In this document: positions 47,014-57,960 of the stretch, piece after piece
How the letters are laid out: the number at the start of each line of letters is the position of its first letter
How positions within the stretch are numbered: position 1 is the first letter of the stretch
Source: Portulaca oleracea
Taxonomy: Eukaryota > Streptophyta > Magnoliopsida > Caryophyllales > Portulacaceae
Assembly (NCBI GenBank): GCA_029582165.1
Contig: CM055875.1
Span: 8,043,501 to 8,107,500, forward strand
DNA length: 64,000 bases
Direction of reading: 5' to 3'
Notes under the pieces: model-generated
Databases searched by the model: none
Told to the model about the DNA's origin: nothing
The model's input: only the letters and a program-made list of their open reading frames with translations
Made by a program: the position numbers and the translations under genes

Positions 47014-47688
47014 CACTACAAGAAAATTGGTCTTTTTGTGACAATTTAGTAGTAGCAATTCAATTTATGGGGTTTCAGTTGGTTCAGGTTACTAGGTTCA
47101 TTCAAATTCATGGTGCTGACAAGTAAGATTAAAGATGGAGGTTTTGTAGATACTCAGTCAGCTTTGTTACTTAATTTATCGACAGATTCATTGGGGTCAA
47201 TTTGTTGGTCTATAACGGGGTTTTTATGACTCATTTATGTCATTCAATATATTATTTCAGTAGGCTTCCCGTCCTCGTGTACTATTGTGGAGCAGATTTA
47301 TTAATATTGGCATGTGTAATACTTCTAGTGAAATTGTTTTCTCTTTGCAGTTATACATTCAATCAGGGACTTCTTGCACAATATGTAATGCAAACAAAGA
47401 TTATGTTGCAGATGCAAAGTTTGCTGAGGCTCTCCAAGATAAAGATGTTAGTTTAGGCTATTCATGATATTATTTTAATTTTTCTTAATTAGTTTAGAAC
47501 AATAGGGGTGCTTACCCTATCGCTCCAAGAAACGAGAACAATTTTATGTTTATTCTAGGAATTAGATAGGTAGAAATTATGATTTATGAATAAAGTCTTT
47601 CCATGTTTTGTATACATTGTTTACGATATATATAATAAATATTTATATATCATTGAAATCTAGTTCTTTTACTTTAATATGAGTTCAC

Positions 47689-47749
<61 letters not shown>

Positions 47750-48027
47750 TGATTGTCTCCTAGATGCATCGATCATTACAAGCAATGATATAAATTATAT
47801 TATAATTCAATAATTAAAGATACATATTGTAGCAGATGTAAGTTGCCACAAATGTTCTTTTAAAATAAAAAACATGATTTGCAGCAAATCATATATGAAA
47901 CAAATAATGTACATTTGTGGCAAAGTTAGTTTTATGGCAAAGTGAAATTGCTACAAATTGTATGATATTGTAGCATTTTAACATTTGTAGCAATGTAAAG
48001 TATGCCACAAAAGCCTTATAATTTCTC
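47014..48027 (+). mobile_element. CACTA (En/Spm-like) element, left part
   Basis: It begins CACTACAAGAAAA, the canonical plant CACTA terminus. Repeated TTGTGGCAA, TTGTAGCAA and TTGCTACAA motifs near 47,830-48,000 look like subterminal binding motifs. The matching right end is not in the window. A MULE interrupts the element at 48,028, so the rest should lie beyond 64,000. An unrecognised exon-like fragment (47,360-47,450, frame TSCTICNANKDYVADAKF) follows a TTTGCAG acceptor. Confidence 0.65.
47692..47748. repeat. (TA)n microsatellite
   Basis: About 28 TA units within the CACTA sequence. Confidence 0.95.
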
Positions 48028-48962
48028 GCTTGCTTAACGTCGCCCCCCTTTTACTATTGTCGCCCACCTTTCGCATAATATTTCCAATCTCTGCCCTTGA
48101 ACCTCATAACATTCACTCTCCACCTTCTCTCTAGTTTATTTATCTAGAAAACGCTCTCAACTAACGACCACCACAAACCACCGTCATCCCGGGATTTCGA
48201 ACGCTACGAATCGAAGAATTTGAGGTATGTTTCGAATTTGTGTTTTGAAATTGTGTTTTTGTGTTTTTAATTTTGAAATTTTGACGAAAAAACGAAAAAA
48301 TTTGCAAGCACTTTGCCATGCAGCCATGCGCTTTCTTGTGGCGCAGTCGATTTTTTAATAAAAATATTAAATTAAAATTAAATATTATTATTATTATCGT
48401 TAGTAAATAAATATTAATATTGTTATTATTAATATTATTGTTAGTGATTTGTATATTATATGTATATTATTGTTAATATTAAAAATGAGATTAATTAAAG
48501 TTATTGTTAAGCATGCGTTAATAATAGTAATTATTATGTGTATATTTTGATTATATTATTGTAAGTGTGTTATTTGTAATTTTGATAATATTAATAATTA
48601 AATATATCCTTGTAGATTTGTTGTTTTTTATTAATAAATAAATAATAGGATTGTTAGTGACATTAGTAGAATTTGTATGATTTAGTGTTTAAAAAATGTG
48701 TTTGTTTATTATGAGTATGCATAGATCAGTATGAGTTAGGGTAGTGTACGTGAAAAAATTGTTTAGTGTATGTACGTTCAAGAAATTAGGAATAGTTTAG
48801 GGTTTATGGTTAGGGTTTAGGTTAATGTAAAAAGGGTAGCGATGTTAAGCAAGCAGGATTAGTAATAGGGTTTAGGTTAATATAACCAAGCACATCTTCC
48901 ATGAAATTCATTGTACAATTTGAAAAGTTGTTGAATATCATCCTCAACTTTAGAATTGTTGG
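48028..48962 (-). mobile_element. Second MULE, terminal part (minus orientation)
   Basis: Starts GCTTGCTTAACGTCGCCC and continues CTTTTACTATTGTCGCCCACC, matching the reversed right end of the first MULE (31,560-31,800). It includes an island about 48,295-48,345 and an AT-rich arm. The TAT retrotransposon interrupts it at 48,963, and it resumes at 63,691. Confidence 0.8.
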
Positions 48963-49547
48963 TGTAACCACAAATTTTCGAGTCTCAATTTAATTAAGAC
49001 AAGAAAATAATGGACAAATATAATTTTTGTATTTATATTCAAAGAATGGGTACAATCTCTATATTTTTGTTACAATGCAACAAAAAGAATAAACTCCTCT
49101 GATTCAATCTCCAAATGTTTGGCTTGATGAAAGACCGGAACAACCTCAATCTTCACCGAGTCTTGTGAATTCGATCTCTAGAGCAACGACACTTTGATGT
49201 GTTTGTTGTTGGAGTCTAGAGAGAATGTGTTTTAATGATCAATTTTTCGACCCCTTTAATGAAGGAGTCCCTCTATATTTATAGAGAATAATATCTTGTA
49301 GTTGGGCCTTTGACTTGTTAGTCTTCTTGGCCTGACTGGCCTGACTAAGTTTGACTTGGTAGTCCATTTGAGTTGGTAAATTTGACGGTTGACTTGAGAG
49401 TCCATTTGACGGCTTTTGATTTGGGTTGTTGACTTGCTAGTCACTTGGGTACAATAAATTTAATTAACTAATCGGGCTAACCCAAATTAATTAAATTAAA
49501 TTAATATTATTAGTTTCAACACATTGTTTAATTTTTTAGTGCCTACA
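48963..49547 (-). repeat. 3' LTR of the TAT element
   Basis: 585 bp, matching 63,096-63,685. A TATAAATA box reads on the minus strand at 49,276-49,283. Confidence 0.92.
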
Positions 49548-49560
49548 AATTGCCCCCTCG
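49548..49560 (-). promoter_or_regulatory. Polypurine tract of the TAT element
   Basis: The minus-strand GAGGGGGCAATT lies directly before the 3' LTR. It is the expected plus-strand primer. Confidence 0.75.
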
Positions 49561-51226
49561 AGACAAGGTCGAGCACACTGCCAAGTGTCTGGTGTCTGAG
49601 CGCGACCATCGTCTCGACATTTTTTGGCATGCTATCGACGTGATTTTAGCCGAAGAAACGTTTTTACAAGTACCGGCAAAGGACCTCTTGTCATGACACA
49701 TGCTTGAAATAATAAGTTGATTATCACTTCTCATTCTTTAGTTGACTCTGTCAACTATAATTTTGTTGCTTCAATCCAACGCACCAATCATACTTGAGCA
49801 TTAGAGACAAGACTCATTGAAATATCTTGTTCATGGGCACTATGGAATAATATGAACCGTTTGAGACAAAATTAATAGCATCAGAGGCTATCCGCATGAT
49901 AAAAAAAATCAACAAAGATCCTTGCCAATCCTTGATGTTATCCTTGTTTCAAATAAATGGAAACTCCAGTAGACGAGGAATATCATCAATTTGACGTGAT
50001 TTTCAGTAATTTGGGAAGTATTCCAAAACCCTCTTTTGATTTGGATGTCAAATTCTACAAGATTAATTTCTTTTCCTTTCGGTGATTTCTTGATTGCTTG
50101 GTAAAATCACCCATAAAAAAAAAAACTATTAGGAAACATGTATATATACGTATATACATAAAATGACCTCTAAATCAATCAACTTCTTCCATCTTCAATA
50201 ACAATTGCAATTATTCACACCTTGGCTGAGCTTGCCGCACCGTTCACAGTGTCGACAACTACTATAGTTCCGTCCTTCGCTCGGTGGTAATCTTTCTCTT
50301 CTTAAAGAAACCAGTTTGAAATATCAGACCTTTCCATGAAAGATTAAACCCTTTTTTTTCTTTTTTTTTTGTGCATGAACAGGTGCCCGCTTCATCTCTT
50401 TCCTGAGTCAAATTAACACACCCAGCCAGGTAAAATTTCAATCCTTCGAACTGTCCATGTCTTCCCTTCGTTTTTTGTCCCACTCGACCCTTTTTTTGAA
50501 CATGCATACTTTCACCAATTTGAGAAGGTGACCATGTGCGTTTGATCTGGGTAGTGAAGGGTTAGAAAGAGAGTTATTGAGAAAAAGATGAGTGATAATA
50601 GGGAGCAGGGGAAGTTGGGTGAGAAAGTGAGGCCCCTCTTCATATTTTTTTGTCTTGAAGACATCAGTTTCTTTTGCAGTAATATAATGTAAAAGGGATT
50701 AACGTCATCAATTAAAATGTGAGAACCAAAAGCTGCAATCATCACGTGCCTAGACATGAGTATATGCCCCTTTGATTTCTTTCTTTGACTTTTTGGAAGA
50801 GGAACATTAAATTAGCAGTACATGTCTGAACATCCATATGAAATTTGCCATCCCTTTTCATATCTTTATAGATATATATATATATATATATATATATTTT
50901 TGAAGGTTTTCAATTGTCTTCATCACCATCTTGATCGTTTGCTGTAACTAATATCGTCTATATCCTTGTTGATGGATGATAATAAACACATCAACTAGTA
51001 GTTAAGTCACTTATCACTTTCCATTTCTTTCTCCATATGATTGAATAAAGTATAGTAATACTTAATGATAATATGAAGTTGTTGTAATAGCTTTCTTCGC
51101 ATAGTCATTTGCATGTCCTTTTATTTATTGACTGTCCTTTTTTACGGTCGCAAAGTTGACTAATACTTGATCTTGACGACGATTGGGCTTTGTCCTGAAT
51201 AATTAGTGTCAAAATTTTTTTTTCTA
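49561..51226. other. TAT element 3' untranslated region
   Basis: No coding region recognised on either strand. It contains a (TA)n run at 50,871-50,897. If the plus-strand gene has a promoter, this stretch and the tandem array are where it would be. Confidence 0.6.
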
Positions 51227-52331
51227 AGACCCCGGCACTGCTAAAGACAAGAGTTACGAGTTCCACTTTTACGTAGAGGAGCTTGTCCTTGTTGAGGTAA
51301 GGAGTCGGAAAAAAAATTTTTTTTTAGACCCCGACACTGCCAAAGACAAGGATTACGAGCTTCGCTTTTGCGTATAAGAGCTTGTCCTTGTTGAGGTAAG
51401 GAGTTGGGAAAAAAATTTTAAGACCCCAGCACTGCCAAAGACAAGGGTTACGAGCTCCGCTTTTGCGTAGAGGAGCTTGTCCTTGTTGAGGTAAGGAGTC
51501 GGGAAAAAAAATTTTTAAGACCCCGACACTGCCAAAGACAAGGGTTACGAGCTCCGCTTTTGCGTAGAGGAGCTTGTCCTTGTTGAGGTAAGGAGTCGAG
51601 AAATTTTTTTTTAGGACCCCGGGACTGCCAAAGACAAGGGTTACGAGCTCCGCTTTTGCGTGGAGGAGCTTGTCCTTGTTGAGGTAAGGAGTCGGGAAAA
51701 TTTTTTTTAGACCCCGACACTGCCAAAGACAAGGATTACGAGCTCCGCTTTTGCGTAGAAGAGCTTGTCCTTGTTGAGGTAAGGAGTTGGGAAAAATTTT
51801 TTTTAGACCCCGACACTGCCAAAGACAAGGGTTACGAGCTCCGCTTTTGCGTAGAGGAGCTTGTCCTTGTTGAGGTAAGGAGTCGGGAAAATTTTTTGTT
51901 TAGACCCCGACACTGCCAAAGACAAGGGTTACGAGCTCCGCTTTTGCGTAGAGGAGCTTGTCCTTGTTGAGGTAAGGAGTCGGGAAAAAATTTTTTTGAC
52001 CCCGACACTGCCAAAGACAAGGATTACGAGCTCCGCTTTTGCGTAGAAGAGCTTGTCCTTGTTGAGGTAAGGAGTCGGGACAAATTTTTTTTAGACCCCA
52101 ACACTACCAAAGACAAGGGTTACGAGCTCCGCTTTTGCGTAGAGGAGCTTGTCCTTGTTGAGGTAAGGAGTCGGGAAAAATTTTTTTTTTTAGACCCCGA
52201 CACTGCCAATGACAAGGGTTACGAGCTCCGCTTTTGCGTAGAGGAGCTTGTCCTTGTTGAGGTAAGGAGTCGGGAAATTTTTTTTTTAGACCCTGACACT
52301 GCCAAAGACAAGGATTACGAGCTCCGCTTTA
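51227..52331 (+). repeat. About twelve ~96-bp tandem repeats, each exon-shaped
   Basis: Units start with (A)GACCCCGACACTGCC near 51,229, 51,327, 51,423, 51,519, 51,615, 51,709, 51,806, 51,903, 51,998, 52,093, 52,193 and 52,290 (last one truncated). Each has a T-run ending in AG or GA, a conserved ~68-bp body, and TTGAG|GTAAGG, a strong plus-strand 5' splice site. The T-run length varies most. A hypervariable tandem repeat next to the extra ORF is known in TAT/Ogre elements and can seed satellite DNA. Confidence 0.92.
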
Positions 52332-52398
52332 GATTGTCTTGATTGAGATATCGCACCTTCCATTTCAACATGACATTTAAAATTTTTTTGTCATTATT

Positions 52399-55300
52399 AT
52401 GTTCAGGACTTTTCACCCGACCACATTTTGTCATGTTGTAGGAACCATGGTTTACTTCAAGGAACATCCCGGGCGAGACACCGTCTATCTTTCAATCGTT
52501 GACAAGAAGGAGACTAAGGCGGAGCTTGGCACCCTCATTCCTGTCTGTTCCTCCTTACTTCGTCCTAGGGTGGAGAAAATTCTCATCGCTCCTGTGCCTT
52601 GTCTTACATCACCTCTGGTAGTCAAGCTTCCCAATGAGGCCCCTGATGGTTCCACAGCTTATGCTCTTCGTAGCGCCAGCCATGATGAACAATATGATAT
52701 CACCGCCAAATTCCCTCTACTTGGACGCAAGATCCTTTCCGGTGAATCACAATGGGGAACCAGTCTAAGAATCTTCGGTGAATTTTCCTTCATACCCAAG
52801 TATTGGGAGTGGACCGAACACATAATTTCTTGTTTTGAGTCTCAGTTGAAACGCTGCTCAATTTTTGACGCGGTGTACGCTTCATTTTACACTTATGAAC
52901 GCGAGTCAAATATCTTTAGCGCCTTTTGTGAAGCTTGGTGCCCTGAGACCAATACTTTACACACCATTTTGGGGGAGATGTCCATTTCATTATGGGATCT
53001 GTACAAACTCGGCGGTCTCCCTATCTTTGGAGCAATTTACGACGAAGCAGTGCCCCGCCCATACGCCTTATTTGGGAAAAACAAGCATAAAGGGAGGTTG
53101 ATTCCATCCTCCTGCCAATACCTATTTGCTGCATATAGTCTATTGAAGAACGAAAAAGATGAGGGCGTGACCTTTAAACGTTGGATCAATTTTTGGTGCA
53201 AGAAACCCAAGCGTTATGGCCCTGTGCCAAAACGAAGAGCTCCAAGTATGACACGTATCACCCGCCCTGCCAAGATTCATAACCCCACTGGTCACATCCA
53301 GCCTGAGATTTTAGAATGGACTCCAGAGGAATTAGAAGTGTTAGACACTCTCAAGATCCCGGAGCATAGGAGAGGGGTCACCTATCTATCAGCGTTCATA
53401 TCTTGTTGGTTGTGTGTCTTCGTGCTCCCCGAGGACAAACACAAATTTATTCGTCCAGGGACATTTGAAGTGGCGACTAAGATGGCGGCTGGACAAACCT
53501 TTAGCCTTGCCGTTCCTGTGCTAGCGAGCATGTATCGAGGATTGAACGACATTTCCAAGGCGGCCAAACCTTCACAATCCAAGTCCTGTTTCCCAACCCA
53601 CTACTTACAGAGTTGGATCGCCAGTTACTTCAAAACACATTTTGGGTTTGAACAGTCCCCACCCGGACCTTCCATGGTAGAACACTCGGGATATGGTGGA
53701 GCAAAATACATTGAAGACGCCCGCGAGCTCCTTCATGAGGGCATGTCTGCGGATCTAGGCTGCATAATGCTCAATAAAAACAGGAATGAAACTTTTGAGG
53801 ATGTCAGGGGTTTGGACCCAAAGAAGTTTGGTTATGTAATCGCTCTCCGTTCGGGCTTCTTGCCTCTCCGACGTGGTCGATCATTTTACATCGAGCCTTA
53901 TAATCCCCACCGTTTTGCCAAACAGTTTGGGCTGTATCAAGAAGTTCCTGGTGTGCTTAAACACGATCCTCGCACTCGCACAGTATCATTCACTGATGCC
54001 CTGAGTTATTGGACTACGTTGATGTCTAGAGGATCCCACCCGTCGATCACTCTACCCAGTCGCTCTTTACACCTTCGTGATTTTGTCACAAAGGAATACA
54101 GCGACTGGTGGCACAAGGTGACGGTGCGTGACCTTAGAACCAACGTCGATCGCCTCCAACCCAAGAAAAAGAAGGTGCATGTCGCCCATATAGATCCTGA
54201 AGTAGAGCGAACCGGTGAGCTCATGGATGGTGACCCTGACATCCAAGACGAGAGCGTAGCAAACGATGATGATAGTGACCCAGACTCTGAGCAGAACTTT
54301 AAACGTCGAGGGTACAAGAAACGCAAGGTCAACACTGTGCAACCCTCAAGGCCGTCTCTTGACGGAGACTTTTTTAACGATGTGCAAAGTTGTTCAAGCG
54401 CAGGAAATCTTGACGAAGTAATCATGCTCATTTTCACAATTTTTTTTTAATCTTCATAGTTTCATGCCTAATCCTTTTTTTTTTGTTTTTTTAATAGATT
54501 GGCACTTTTGACTTAGTTGACCATCCTACTACTGTAGTGGACGAACAATTTCTTGAGGCTGTTAATGTTGCCCCCAGTTTGCCTGCCTCGAATGCTAGTT
54601 CTCGTCCTGGCAAGGATATTGAGACATTGAGGAGGGCAGCGTCATCGTCCGCAGCTGATCCACCCTTGGACAATGGTGAGACTTTGCCTGACTCTTCTAC
54701 ATGTAGTGAGCACTCAGTCGAGGGACCAACTTCTCTTGTGTTAGCGGCGAGGAAGATAGCTCTTGGTGCGGGGAAGGTCGTGACTAGTGGGGCGGACGAT
54801 CGAGTTCTCGCTGCCATACCTGCCATGTCTGTTGTTTCCCTTCGACCAGGGCCTCATTCCCAAAATGTCTTCATAGAGGGCATAAGAGCCATGGGAGCTC
54901 AATTGCTTTCCAATCTTAAAAACGCAGCACTCGAAGATGTCCCTAAGGTGTATGAAGGAGCTCCGGTTGTATATCAAGCTATTAAGGTGCTTAAAGGTGA
55001 TCCCGGTCCTTTAAAGAAAAAGGCGGATGGTTATGTGAGCAATGTGACCGCCTTCTTAGCCTTACAGCGAGCGGTTTCCACTCAGCGCCATCCCGATGAT
55101 TTTAACAGGGAAAGATCTGCTTGCGTCACACAAGTTGAGCATGCGCAGTCCGACCTCCGTAAAGCAAAGGGAGAGATTGATGCTTTGAGGGAGGAGCTCA
55201 GTGATGCCACTAGCCGGGCCACCGACCTAGAAGAGCAATTTCGTCTTGCTTGTGAGAAGGTAAAACGAGTTCGTGAAGATCTTGAAGCCAAGTCAACCTT

Positions 55301-55469
55301 TGTGACTACTATCGAAGTACAGGTTGCTGAGAGGGAACGAACCCTTGCGGAACTTGATGTTCTACCTGTCTTATCACAAGAGGAAGTCGACGAGCTAGCA
55401 ATACACGAGCGAACCGTGATAGAGCAGCGCTCTTTGCTCAAGCCCGATGACTGGATGCTTGATGACTGA
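52399..55469 (+). CDS. Antisense plant-mobile-domain protein with coiled-coil tail (two exons)
   Basis: Exon 1 is 52,399-54,417 and exon 2 is 54,498-55,469, joined in frame across an 80-nt intron (GAA|GTAATC...AATAG|ATT) to give up to 996 codons. ATG 52,399 is the longest start. ATG 52,447 (MVYFKEHPGRD) is equally likely because a TTGTAG acceptor-like site lies just before it. Residues ~110-570 look like the plant mobile domain (transposase-28/aminotransferase-like family): WTEHIISCFESQLK, SISLWDLYKLGGLPIFG, FISCWLCVFVLP, a family shared by host MAIL/MAIN proteins and retrotransposon extra ORFs. Next come a basic PKKKKVH stretch (possible nuclear signal), an acidic stretch and, in exon 2, a long coiled coil (about 55,110-55,350). 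No stop or frameshift is seen, unlike gag-pol on the other strand. Its role in the element is unknown. Confidence 0.8.
54418..54497 (+). other. Intron of the antisense plant-mobile-domain gene
   Basis: 80 nt, T-rich, with donor GTAATC and acceptor TTAATAG. Removing it joins NLDE to IGTFDLVDHP in frame. Reading through adds only EVIMLIFTIFF before a stop. Confidence 0.72.
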
Positions 55470-55945
55470 GTGGGCTATGTCTGATTGAGCAACATTGTTG
55501 ATTGTTTAGTTCTTCTGCACTTTGTATTAACAATTTTTGCATGTTATTCATTCAATAATAAGATTGCCTTTACTTTTCTTTTGGCTTGTCATCTCTTTAT
55601 CGATTTAACTGTGCTTAATCATTATGTCCATCAAGTTGCACGAAAACTATAACAATCAAATTGAGTCATAATGTATCTCCACAAACAAAATTGTTCATTT
55701 ATTTATATAGCCGTTCACAGTTTATACTCTTGCGGGCCAGGAGTATTACATTTTTTTGTTTTGGCCGTACACAGTTTATACTCTTGCGGGCCAGGAGTAT
55801 TACAATGATGAAAAGAAAGAGAATTTTTTTTTGGTGAACAGTTTATGCTCTTGTTCGGGAGCTACAACAATGAAAAGAAAGAGATTTTTTTTTTTGGTGG
55901 TGAACAGTTTATGCTCTTGTTCAGGAGCTAACAAACATAGCTTCT
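55470..55945. other. Convergent region between the antisense gene and integrase
   Basis: Both transcripts would end here. AATAAG appears at about 55,556. Four degenerate copies of CAGTTTATACTCTTG lie between 55,711 and 55,930, the first two nearly identical (GCGGGCCAGGAGTATTACA). Confidence 0.7.
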
Positions 55946-57832
55946 TCATGGGTAGTAGGGTTTCAAGAACTTGGCATTAATTGGCCCCACCAAAACTCCT
56001 TCGTCGTCCACTATCTTGTATGCGCCGTTTGTGTAAACTTCACGAACAACATATGGACCATCCCAGTTGGATACAAACTTGCTCTTGCTTTTGTGCGTCA
56101 TGATGATTGGTCTTCGCACCGCCATTACCAAGTCTCCTACTTGAAATGACCGCGGCTTAACTTTTTTGTTAAATGCGCGAGACAGACATGCCTGGTAGCA
56201 CTCTAACTTCTGTTGCGCCAACAATCTCTTCTCATCCAAAGCCTCTAACTCATCCAGTCGGAGTCTGTGGTTTTCATCCTCAGTTAACCCTTCTTGTACA
56301 GCGAGGGGCAAAGAAGGTATTTCAATTTCTAAAGGTAGGACGGCTTCTACTCCATACACCAAGGCATAGGGCGTCGATTGAGTGGGTGTCTTGTAGGTGG
56401 TGCGGTAAGCCCACAAAGCTTCTCCAAGTTTTTCATGCCAATCCTTCTTGGACTTTGTCACAACCTTTTTCAACAGCTTGCACAATGTCTTGTTGAACGC
56501 CTCCGCCAAGCCATTTGCAGGCGCGTTGTACATCAAGGATTTGTGCTGAGTGAATTTGAATTTTTCACATAGATCATTCATCAGCTTGTTATAGAACGGC
56601 TTTCCGTTATCAGTGATGACATATCGGGGCACGCCATATCGATAGATGATATGTGTCCGAATAAAGTCGACCACGTTCTCTTTTTTCACCTCCTTTAGTG
56701 CAACTGCTTCTGCCCATTTAGAGAAATAGTCAGTAGAGGCTAGGATGTACAAGTGTCCTGCGGAAGACTTTGGAGTCAAAGGTCCTACGACGTCAAGTCC
56801 CCATGCTTCAAAAGGCCAAGACGTGACTGTAGGGTGCAATGGTTCTGGAGGTTGGTGCATTAAGTTTGCATGAAACTGACATGCCTCACACCTCTTTGCG
56901 TGATCAATGCAGTCTTGCACCATGGTTGGCCAGTAGTAGCCCATCCTTTTGACTCAGTCATGTAGCTTGGGTCCTGACTGGTGCGCGCCGCATACACCCG
57001 AGTGCGCTTCCTTCATGACTTGGGTCGCTTCTTCTTCGTCTAGACATCGTAGCCAAAGGCCAAGAAATGAGCGTCGATATAACGTCCCCTTGTAATAAAT
57101 AAAACGTGATGCTCTTCTTTGGATCCCAGTCCTATGCCTCGCATCATTCGGTAGCTTCCCATGCTCTAAGTAGTCAATCAATGGTTGGCGCCAATCTTCT
57201 TTTTCTACTTCAAATACAGAAACTGCATTTATCTCCTCCACAAGCTCCCTTTCTGATGGTGTGACCACCCATTTGCCGCATACTGGAATTGTGACACCTT
57301 CCTCTGCCCCCAGTGCCAAAGTGGCTGCAAGACCTGCGAGCGCGTCAGCCATCTTGTTGGCACTCCTAGGGATGTGTTGCAACTCCACTAAGTTTAACTT
57401 ATCTAGGATTTGTAAAGCATACTTGTGGTATGGGATTAAATCCTCCTTCTTGACCTCATACTCATTGAGAAGTTGGCTGATAACCAATTTGGAGTCGCCA
57501 TACACGTCAAGATTCTTGACTCCCACCTCGATGGCCATTTGAAGTCCTAGTATGAGTGCTTGGTATTCGGCCATATTGTTGGAGCATAATTGGGTAAGAA
57601 CAAATGAGTATGGAAGAATATGTCTCTCGGGGGAGACAAGAACCACTCCTGCTCCAGCGCCGTCATGTCGTGCGGCACCGTCGAAATACATTTCCCATGG
57701 CGGCATCATGCCTACAAAGAAAACTTCTTCCCCAGGTAGTTCATCATCTAGCTCCCAATCGTCGGGAATCGGGTAATCAGCTAGAAAGTTTGCCAGCGCT
57801 TGTCCCTTGACGGCCTTCTGTGATACATACAC
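55946..57832 (-). pseudogene. TAT pol, second RNase H and integrase part
   Basis: The upstream part (56,954-57,832) has an RNase H domain with MYFDGAARHDGAGAG, NNMAEYQALILGL, VYGDSKLVISQL and NKMADALAGLA, giving D51, E89, D113 and D163 of that frame. A TGA at 56,954-56,956 (family residue Arg, CGA to TGA) separates it from the integrase (55,946-56,944). The integrase catalytic triad is intact: GLDVVGP, VITDNGKPF and NGLAEAFNK at residues 51, 112 and 148, a DD35E spacing. The integrase ends normally (KFLKPYYP-stop). A second TGA at 57,872-57,874 lies upstream in the linker. Confidence 0.88.
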
Positions 57833-57960
57833 AATATCATATTGTTTTAAAATGACGGCCCACTTTGCTAGTCATCCACTAAGTACTGGCCTTGACAGAA
57901 TGTACTTGATTGGGTCAGCCTTGGATATCACTCGAACCGTATGTGCTTGCATATAGTGCC

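Noticed and set aside
51448..52020. Repetitive minus-strand protein with ~32-residue repeats
   Set aside because: It is the tandem DNA array read in a frame that stays open because the unit is near 96 bp. Indels in T-runs break it in other units.
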